Positions 55,676 through 64,000 of a stretch of DNA of 64,000 nt are shown here, piece after piece; position 1 is the stretch's first letter, and each line of letters begins with the position of its first letter. Source of the stretch: Exophiala sp. HKRS030 (taxonomy: Eukaryota; Ascomycota; Eurotiomycetes; Chaetothyriales; Herpotrichiellaceae); contig JAHWDD010000006.1 of NCBI GenBank assembly GCA_023897205.1, forward strand, positions 4,154,001-4,218,000. The letters run 5' to 3'. The notes beneath the pieces are model-generated. The model had not been told where the DNA came from, did not search any database, and worked only from the letters and a program-made list of their open reading frames with translations. The translations under genes were made by a program, and so were the position numbers.

Positions 55676-58600
55676 ATGCCCTCCGTGGCCGCCGAGCCTC
55701 CTCCTCCTCTCTCCCTCGTCTCCAATAGCGCCAACTCCTCTTTCGATGGCCCACCGCGGAAATCAAACGAAAAAACCATCAGTGGCGTCTTCACATACAC
55801 CAACGGCACCGACGTCGAAACGGGTCTGCCGGAGCATAGACGAGAGCAATTTAAAAACCTGAGGAATAACAGTCATGGTTCACTGACCAACGGTATGCCA
55901 AATGGGATCGCAAAAACGTCTAGGGATCGAGCTCATTCCAAAGCTGGAAGTACCCATTCCACCTCCAATAGTGTTATCGTCGCGAGAGGTATAGACAGTC
56001 TTTCCAGAAGCCCGAACTCTCTCGACGGATTGAGTAAATTGTCTAGCGTCGAGAATGCTTCTCCTGAGAGGCCTAACGGTGCTGTGAACCCAATTACGCA
56101 CACCGGACAGCACACCCCGGAGTTGGGAAAGTTGAAAACAGACATCCCCCCCACCAGAGATGAATACGATACCTCTCATGCCTTTACAGCCTCGACTGCC
56201 CCAGATACAGCCGCCCTCCATGGATCTTCATTATCACCGCAGGGTGGCCGAGCTCACTCTCAATCATTACCACGCTTCTCATCACCAAACCCTTTGTCGC
56301 CCGGCCCGTCCTTGGGAACCTTTCCTGATCTCGCGCCACCATCCGGAAGCCCCAAACTCGTCCATAGACATACCTTACAAGTCCCCAAATCAAGTCTGTC
56401 GGCTACTAGGAATTCCAGAGACTTTTCCTTCAGCGGAGGACCCTCGGAGGAAGCATTATCTGCCACTGGACGATTCTCACCCACGCGCGACCAATTCGAT
56501 TCCACAATCACTCGACATAGGAGAGCGTCGCTTGGACTTGTCCGCAGAACAACCAGGTCAATGCAATCCGATGCACACCCAGAAGAAGTTCCACCCGACG
56601 AAGATGCTGCGCGATGGACCGAGCTTATCAAACAAAAACGAGCAAGCCGTCGGAAGCGTAGAGAAGAGGAAGATGACGATCGCGTGATTGTCGGAAAAAA
56701 GGTCGAAGAGGGTCATGTCAATTGGGTCACGGCTTACAACATGTTGACTGGAATTCGATTTACTGTGTCGAGAACAAATGCCAAAATGGATCGTGAATTG
56801 ACCGATGCCGACTTTGACGCCAGACATAAATTCAGCTTCGATATTACCGGAAATGAATTGACTCCGAGCGCAAAGTACGATTTCAAGTTCAAAGACTATA
56901 GCCCATGGGTATTTCGCCATCTTCGAGCAATCTTCGGTCTTGATCCTGCCGATTATCTGGTCAGTTTGACGAGTAAGTATATCCTCTCAGAACTGGGCAG
57001 TCCCGGAAAATCTGGATCTTTCTTCTACTTCTCCCGCGACTACAAATATATCATCAAAACGATTCATCACGCCGAGCACAAATTGTTGAGGAAGATACTT
57101 AGAGATTATTATCAACACGTGTTGGAAAATCCCAACACTCTCATCTCTCAATTTTATGGTCTTCATCGGGTCAAGATTCCATATGGAAGAAAAATCCATT
57201 TTGTCGTCATGAACAATCTCTTCCCACCACACCGAGATATTCATCAAACATTTGATCTGAAGGGTTCCACAATAGGTCGAGACTTCAAGGAGGAGGACTT
57301 GGCTTCAAACCCTCGGGCGACCCTGAAAGATTTGAATTGGCTAAGGAGGGATTTACATCTCGAGTTCCAGGCTCGCATTCGCCAGATATTCCTCGACCAA
57401 CTCAAGCGAGATGTTGCATTGCTGCAGAGGTTGCACATTATGGATTATTCATTACTGGTTGGAATGCATGATCTCGAAAAGGGAAACGAGGAAAACCTTC
57501 GTGAAACCACATTGAAAGTCTTCCAACCTGGAGGTGAACGAGATTCGGACGATCATGGATCGATGTTGATTAGAACTCCATCAAGACTTGAAAATGCCAA
57601 AAAGGCTCGAGAATTGAGGTTGACACTCAAAAAAGAGAAGCCAATAGCCATGGGTATGACAAGTGCCAAGATGCCGTCGGAAATGTCTTCGGCAGATGAA
57701 CGACGCGATCGGATCTTTTACAGCTTTGATGGTGGTATCAGAGCTGCTCATGAAGATGGCCGAGGTGGTGAATTGATTTACTATCTCGGCCTCATCGACT
57801 GTTTGACTCATGTGAGTGATGACATTGGAAGGAGTTGAAGAAGTGTTGAGTGGCTAATTGATTGCATAGTATGGTTTCGTCAAGCGTATCGAACATTTCT
57901 GGAAAGGTTTATCAGCACCAAGGACTCAAATTTCGCCCATCCCTCCTCAGGCATACGGAGACCGTTTTCTTAATTTCATCACCGGAATTACAATGACACA
58001 GGAGGAAGCCGAGCGTCGAAAAACAGAAGAAATTGGTCGACAAGGTGATCAGGCGATTCCTGCACAAAGTGAGGATCAGGGTCAAGCATCCTCAAGTGGT
58101 CCCAACCCGGACAATGAGACTTCTGTACTCTCTCCTGTTTTGAGTCCGGATGTGGAGAAAACCATGAGAAAGGCACAGAAGCAAACTGACAAAGCGACTC
58201 CATCTGATAAAGGCAGAAGTGGTAGTGAAGAAGAAAAGCCTGATCGGACTCTCAGAACTGCTGAGGAAGTCAGAAGCAATGCACTACTTCCTGTTGTGCA
58301 AGAAGCGGGAGAAGGTGGTGATCAAAATGAGAAACATGATCCAATGGCTGCCAATGGGGAGGGATTGAATGTTGATGATGTCTCCAAGGCTCCCACTACT
58401 CGAAGCTCTTCGATCCCAGCATTACGCAAAGTGTCGCCTTCGACGATAGGTACGGCAACCGACCTCGGAGATGAAACGAGCATGTCAAGTCCACAAGCTG
58501 GTGATTTTGAACCCGATTCGCAATTCGGTCGGGATAGTGAATCTATACCAGATCACGTGTTGGATCGGGAATATGAGAAACCACCACGTATTGGCAGTGA

Positions 58601-58676
58601 TCTGATCAAACCACAATCACCTCTTGGAGAGAACTTTTTTGAATCACTAAATCAACATGTCGAACCTGGGAAGTGA
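55676..58676 (+). CDS. mss4: Phosphatidylinositol 4-phosphate 5-kinase (MSS4-like)
   Basis: Makes PI(4,5)P2 from PI4P at the plasma membrane, upstream of actin organisation and endocytosis. Exons 55676-57811 and 57870-58676 (58-nt intron) give 980 aa. The first 320 residues are Ser/Pro-rich and disordered. A basic run [14 protein letters not shown] precedes the kinase domain, about residues 345-760. Kinase marks: [19 protein letters not shown] (nucleotide loop and the Lys), [10 protein letters not shown] (DLKGS), [13 protein letters not shown] (catalytic MDYSLL), and [19 protein letters not shown] across the splice site. The activation-loop region lies between. The last 220 residues are again disordered, acidic and Ser-rich. 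The domain order is that of yeast Mss4 and Schizosaccharomyces Its3. Being single-copy is expected for this essential gene but cannot be seen here. Confidence 0.95.
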
Positions 58677-60820
58677 GGTGGCTTTAATATTTCGATCTTC
58701 GGTCTGTTAAGTCAGCAACATGACAAATTGAATGGACCTGGTTCACAACATTCTTCTTGATCGAACAGTCAAACCTCCTTTTCTCTGGGGCATGTTGCAA
58801 CTCTGCAATTTCATGTTCTGGTCTACAATCGATGCAAAGACGACCATTCGCTAGATTTGAGTACGAGACGTGAGCCCCCTGCATACGACTTTCTAACGCC
58901 AGCGACGAACGCTTCCGATTTTCATCTACATCCTTGATAGAATCCCGAATGTTGTGGTCTTTTTCTTTTGTCCTTTTCTATCCGTCTGCATTGGGACCTC
59001 GGATGGGATTTTCCGGGGTGTCTGGGTAAGGGGTTTGGGTGTGTTTCAGTGACTTTTGAGGATTTGATATTCAATTGTTGAATTTCTCTTTCTTGGTGGG
59101 AAAAACATCCAATTCCGACAAAAAGGGCAATGGTAGTGGTGTTTAGGATTCCTTGAGTCGAATTGTATTGAATTGTATTGAGTTGAATTGTGCTCAAAGG
59201 AACGAGACTTGTTTTCAAAAAGCCATGGGTCAAGAAGAATCGGGTCCTCGAGGGGAGATGATGCCCACACCCATTATCTGTGGACGGCGAGAGGGAAGAG
59301 GATCCAGAGGATCCAAGGGGCAGTGAGTGGTATAGATCAATTACTAAGTGATAGGAGTGGTGACGATGATGACAACGGCCGTGGTAGTAGTAACTAGTGG
59401 GTGAGATTACATACAATCAATATATTACCTAGGAACGGAGTACACACCTCCTAGGCTCTGACCACCAACATACGCGTACTCTACTCGTATAAGCATACGT
59501 ACGGAGTACACATATCTCGAATCTGGAATCTCCCAGAGGTTCAAGAAGCACTCTGCTCTGCTATGCCGTGTCTGACACCAATGTACTCCGTAGTAAGAAC
59601 AAAGATCTACGATTCACAGGAGTCCAAAATTCTAACGAAGGTCGCACGTGACATATAATGATAAGCACGTGCCCCTCTCCTCTTCCTCTCTCGCTTATGG
59701 TTGTTCGAGGTACAGTAGAAAGGCAAACGATAGATTGATCAAGTAGGCTAGTCAGTCAATCAGTCAGTGGCCATCAACAACGGGGCAGCATAGAAATAGA
59801 GAGACTTGATAGTGAGTACGCTGTCTGCAATACGCTGCATGAGCTCGCGTGTGGTTGTAGTTAGTTAGGTACCTAGGTAGTTAGAGGAGTCATTATTGTT
59901 AACATTGGAAAAGTCGGTGTTGGCGGTGAGTAATAAGTACTGTACGGAGATACATACCTTGTAAGGCACATACATAAATACATTGTACCTTAAGGCTTAG
60001 GTGCATACCTAACGTACCAACCGACCTCGGCGAAGTGCAGGTGCGTGGCCCCAATTAATAACCTCCAGCTTGCATGAATTGGAAACTGGATATGCGCAAG
60101 TTTGGTCTTTCAGAGGGTCCTTACATATCGTGTCTCTCTCCCAGTGTGTGCTCACTGCTCAGGGGGAGGTGAGGAGGGGAAAAGGAGTCTGTGCAGTGCA
60201 GTGCAGTGCGTGCCCCGAAGGCGTGGGCACAGGCACGTACAGTAGAAGTTTATGACTAGGGAACTTCCAGGTCGGGACCACTCTCTAAGGACTCCTCAGT
60301 AGGTACTTACTACAAGCCTATTAGGCCACTTGAAATCTCCTCTAACTACCTACTGTAAGTTAGGCTTATCAGTACTTGAAAGTTCAGGGCCACGGGTAAG
60401 ACTGGAGCAGGTCTAATTAACCAGTTAGGGACTCTGTGCTTGTGGGTATCTAGATGTACGGAGTACCTACTACTTACTCCTCGGCCAAATTCCACCGACC
60501 TCAAACCTCAACCTCGACGTCGTAACCTTCCGGAGAGATTCCGACTCACACTCCGATTCGCTTCGTATTTTCTTCAAACCTTTTCTCACATTTTCTTTCT
60601 TACACTAGTACTCCATATATCCATTCCTCGTGCATATTGGAAACACCTTTATATCATTAATTGTCCCAGATTTCACCTCTTATATTTTGTTTCGATATTT
60701 CTGACCTCCTCCCTCTCTCTCTCTTCTTCTCTTCCGTCACTTCACCTCCTCCTTCACAAACACCAAAGAGTCGTGTGCCTACGCCCTTGTTGCGACCCAC
60801 ACTCCTCCTCTCCCTCCATC
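58677..60820. other. Intergenic region between the PIP5 kinase and EMG1
   Basis: About 2.1 kb with no supported gene. Exact TACTCCGTA/TACGGAGTA copies occur at 59500, 59584 and 60457. A short GCAGT repeat lies near 60190-60210. The last 150 bp are strongly C/T-rich and probably the EMG1 promoter and leader. Confidence 0.5.
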
Positions 60821-61756
60821 ATGTCTGAGTCCACTTCTACAAAGAGAAAGAGATCAAGTGAGTCCATTACTACCCTTTTCTCGCCCCCGTCAAGATCCTC
60901 CATCTGCAGATCCCACATTCGCAAATCCTATGCCTCCCACAAACTCATCATCAAATACAGGAACACAATCTCTTCCTCCACCAGAACTACCACGCCTCGT
61001 CGCTGAACAACATGTTCCTATCCCAGCCAACGACAAAGACACCAAACGACTCATCGTCGTCCTCTCCAATGCAAGTCTCGAAACTTATCGAGCGGCCCAC
61101 AGCAGCTCCAAACCTGGAGGCAAGGAAGAAAAATACTCTCTTTTAAACAGTGATGAACATATCGGAGTCATGCGTAAAATGGGTCGTGATATCAGTGATG
61201 CTAGACCAGATATTACTCACCAGGTGGCTATATATCCCACTTTTTCCTTTGTCGAGGACAAGCTGACTTCAACGTCCAGTGTCTACTCACTCTGCTAGAC
61301 TCGCCTATCAACAAGGCCGGTCGCCTCCAAATTTACATCCACACCGCCAAAGGTGTTCTCATCGAAGTGAGCCCCACAGTTCGAATTCCCAGAACCTTTA
61401 AACGTTTCGCCGGTCTCATGGTCCAATTGCTTCATAAATTGTCCATTCGATCTGTCAACTCGCAGGAGAAACTGCTGAAAGTCATCAAGAATCCCATTAC
61501 AGACCATTTACCGCCAAACTGCAGAAAAGTCACCCTAAGTTTCGACGCCGACGTTGTCCGCGTACGAGACTATGTGGAGACTCTGGGTGGGAATGAGAGC
61601 ATCTGTGTTTTCGTCGGTGCCATGGCCAAGGGAAAGGATGACTTTGCCGATGCTTTCAAAGACGAAGCCATTTCCATCAGCAATTACAGTTTGAGTGCCA
61701 GTGTCACATGCAGTAAATTCTGCCACGCTTGTGAAGATGCTTGGAGTATCATCTGA
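60821..61756 (+). CDS. emg1: rRNA pseudouridine N1-methyltransferase EMG1/NEP1
   Basis: Nucleolar SPOUT-fold methyltransferase that modifies the hypermodified pseudouridine of 18S rRNA and is needed for 40S ribosome assembly. Exons 60821-60857, 60910-61223 and 61280-61756 give 275 aa. The first 55 residues are low-complexity. Family blocks then follow: [85 protein letters not shown], and [14 protein letters not shown] with the C-terminal [21 protein letters not shown]. For the first intron I chose the acceptor CTGCAG at 60909 (52 nt). An earlier AAG at 60894 would leave only 37 nt and add five residues. The second intron (61224-61279) has an uncommon GTGGCT donor, but the HQ|CLLTLLD join is unambiguous. 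Confidence 0.95.
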
Positions 61757-64000
61757 GGTATGACCACGACTTTCTCACTGACTTGGCAGGTCTTTTGTTT
61801 TCGGCTTCAGGCGTCACTATATCTCATTTTTTCTCTTATCCTTTAATATCAATCTTTCGACGAACAAGGCTTTCTCTTCTAGTGTCAATGGTCAGATCAC
61901 AACATCTACACCATTTCATTCGAGGAATTGTCCGAGTTCTGTCGAGGGTCCAAAAAAATAATATGGACTTGTTCGTGTTGAGGGATGATCAACAGTTGGA
62001 ACTTGCGTTTGTTTTCACAACAAGACATAACAGTGGTTCAACATATGGATACCTCAATGCGAAAGATTTCTCTTTTTCAAAGAGATTTTTGATTCGCGTA
62101 GTGTACATGTCAACCATGTCCTACATCTGTGTACAAAGTTCCCAAAAGAACATCAAAATGAGGTTTTTTCCAATCACTAGAAAGATTGACCGAGAGTGAT
62201 CAGACTCTCTCGGTCTGGTGAAATGATGTTATGACGAAAAGAATTGCTAAGAATGGTGAAGACTTGGGTAATGTCTGGAGCGACGGTTAGAGCGGGATCA
62301 TGTCGCGGCGGACACGTTGGTGTTGTTGATTGAACGAAATGGATGTTGGATAGCGAAGGTATGATGACGAGAGGTCATCTTGTTCAGCTGGTGGGACCTT
62401 TTACTCGCATTCTGTCATGTTGATGTGATAGTCACACGATGTAGTTGATCAAGCTACAAGATGAGAATGGGGCATTAATGGTCATATGTATGCCCAATGT
62501 GGACCAGAAGACATACATTTGTATCGTCTGTCAAATACACAATATTATACATGCTGAGATGATGGGTGCAGAAGAAATCCCGTTGTTCTTGTCCACAAGT
62601 ACACGATTAATGTATCCTAATTCATGCCCGACCCTTGAAATGATTCCCTGTTGGGATCTATCGTTCAAGTCTAGTTAACTAGTCAGATCTTGAACCGTGG
62701 ATGGGACCATGGATATTAGTGGATCGCGGATCTCGGTGGATTCCCAAGGCTACCTTGATTCCAGTCGCTGGACCCTCTCCTTACCTCTTCTATCACATTT
62801 CTCAACGTGGCATCCTCTATATCGCTTGTCGTTTTTAACTCGTTGCCACCGACATTCTCTGGGCCAAAGTCTTGACTTTTTCGCGCCTCACTTCAACCCT
62901 TACCTGCCTCTCCTCTGTGATTGCAACGGTAATGCATCTACTTCCGCGTATGCATTGTCTTGCCTTGCCAACTTCACACGAGTGCCCCGTGTCGTATCGC
63001 TTGACAAGGCCAGTCTCAAAAAAACTGTAAGCCACAAATCTGCATCGTCCCATTCATTCATTCATGCTTGATCTTTTTAATGGCGCATCAGGCAAGGTAC
63101 GAACCGTTCCGTTCCCGCATCGACTCATTGCCATACAATTCCTCCCGTCAATAATCCTCGGGTCCGTTTTCTTCAAACCAATCCCTTCATCTACCTACAC
63201 ATACACTAACCCTAGCATCACGGAATTGCATCTCATTTTCGTGACAATCTTGACCAAACAACCATCTCATCTGCGAGCATTTCCCCCGAGCAAAGATCCG
63301 CTATTGCAAGCGGGCGGACAATCTCAATCGAATCGCATCTCGCGGTTGAATTGTTGATCTTTCCTGCTTCGTTGCCCTTCCCATTCTCGCCCTCCGACTT
63401 GTTTCAGTCGCACTGGTCTTCCCTGATCTGTCCGTGGCCAACGATACATCAGTCGACGAACATAGCACGCTTTGATTCTGCTGTCCTTCCTTCCACTTTG
63501 TGGCAAAGTTTATTGTCGTTCACCACTCTTTGGCCATCTCTCCGTGGATGCAACACCCGTTCAGGCATCTGCTAGTTAGTGGCTTGCTACTTATTAGTTT
63601 GTCTCTGGCTTGCATTTATATTTGGGATTACCTATAACCCTGCTCGGTTGTGTACCTTTTCACAATCATCAAGAACTTGCATAGCATCCTAACTTGTCGC
63701 TTGGATCCTTTATTCTTCCAGACACAGAGCACAGACTGTGATACCAAATTGCATACCCCGGATTTCATTTGGAACGCGAGGAAACAGTCTCGCTGGTCTA
63801 GACTTCCTATCGGCCTTTCAGCTCTTCGTTGCAACCTAAACAATACACAGCACGCGACATAATAGATCGTCACGAGATCACAACTGAGAGTATATCAATC
63901 CATCGAGTCGTCGTTGACTGCCTTTCATCATACAAACGTCGTCATCTACCCAGACGAAAGATCTTCTACCCACCATCCCTTCCCCACCAATTCAATGCCT
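61757..64000. other. Intergenic region to the end of the window
   Basis: No gene I can support. A 12-bp palindrome CTAGTTAACTAG is at 62671-62682. The final 300-400 bp are rich in C/T and CA, and an ATG at 63995 could belong to a gene starting beyond the window, which cannot be judged from six bases. Confidence 0.45.

Noticed and set aside
60440..61006. Long frame overlapping the EMG1 leader and first intron
   Set aside because: It is C/T-rich leader read through; the conserved EMG1 exons use another frame after the first 12 codons.
62697..63357. Two plus-strand frames near the right end
   Set aside because: They overlap in different frames, have no domain, and composition matches non-coding leader DNA.

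Overview
The window is nuclear DNA of a filamentous ascomycete (Pezizomycotina). Genes carry many short introns (about 40-120 nt) with GT-AG ends and CTAAC/CTGAC-like branch sites. There are three large Zn2Cys6 regulators, a Yap-type bZIP, and single-copy housekeeping genes of fungal type (RPB7, EMG1/NEP1, an MSS4-type PIP5 kinase, an Mpo1-like protein). Intergenic regions are long, with CT-rich leaders. A Eurotiomycete, perhaps of the Chaetothyriales type, is my best guess, but the class is inference only.

Layout. 0-7 kb: the tail of an unidentified gene, a Yap/Fcr3-like bZIP regulator on the minus strand, and about 5 kb of repeat-rich intergenic DNA. 7-12 kb: an aldo/keto reductase, a small cytochrome b5 (apparently frameshifted) and an unrecognised coiled-coil protein. 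13-35 kb: a dense set of catabolic-type genes: SDR, Zn2Cys6 regulator 1, a membrane P450, a sugar-porter-type MFS transporter, a Baeyer-Villiger monooxygenase, a vanillin/salicylaldehyde-type aldehyde dehydrogenase, a pyridoxal-reductase-like AKR, a zinc alcohol dehydrogenase, a 2,3-dihydroxybenzoate/gamma-resorcylate-type decarboxylase and Zn2Cys6 regulator 2. 35-38 kb: an F-box protein. 38-64 kb: mostly conserved cellular genes (Mpo1-like, RPB7, an NTF2-like repeat protein, Zn2Cys6 regulator 3, a CaCA cation exchanger, the PIP5 kinase, EMG1), separated by long repeat-rich spacers.

The most interesting part is 13-35 kb. The alcohol dehydrogenase, aldehyde dehydrogenase and decarboxylase form a logical chain from aromatic alcohol to aldehyde to acid to decarboxylated phenol. 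A P450, a BVMO, a transporter and two regulators lie alongside. There is no PKS, NRPS or terpene synthase, so this looks like a degradation or detoxification cluster rather than a biosynthetic one. The promoter between the divergent BVMO and aldehyde dehydrogenase genes holds two CGGA-N9-TCCG inverted repeats, which are good candidates for a cluster-specific zinc-cluster regulator.

Three genes (cytochrome b5, MFS, BVMO) each need one extra G in a G/C run to restore a conserved protein. This points either to undercalled homopolymers in the assembly or to real decay. A 9-mer, TACTCCGTA/TACGGAGTA, is strongly enriched in the flanking intergenic DNA and was not found between about 6.8 and 39.4 kb.
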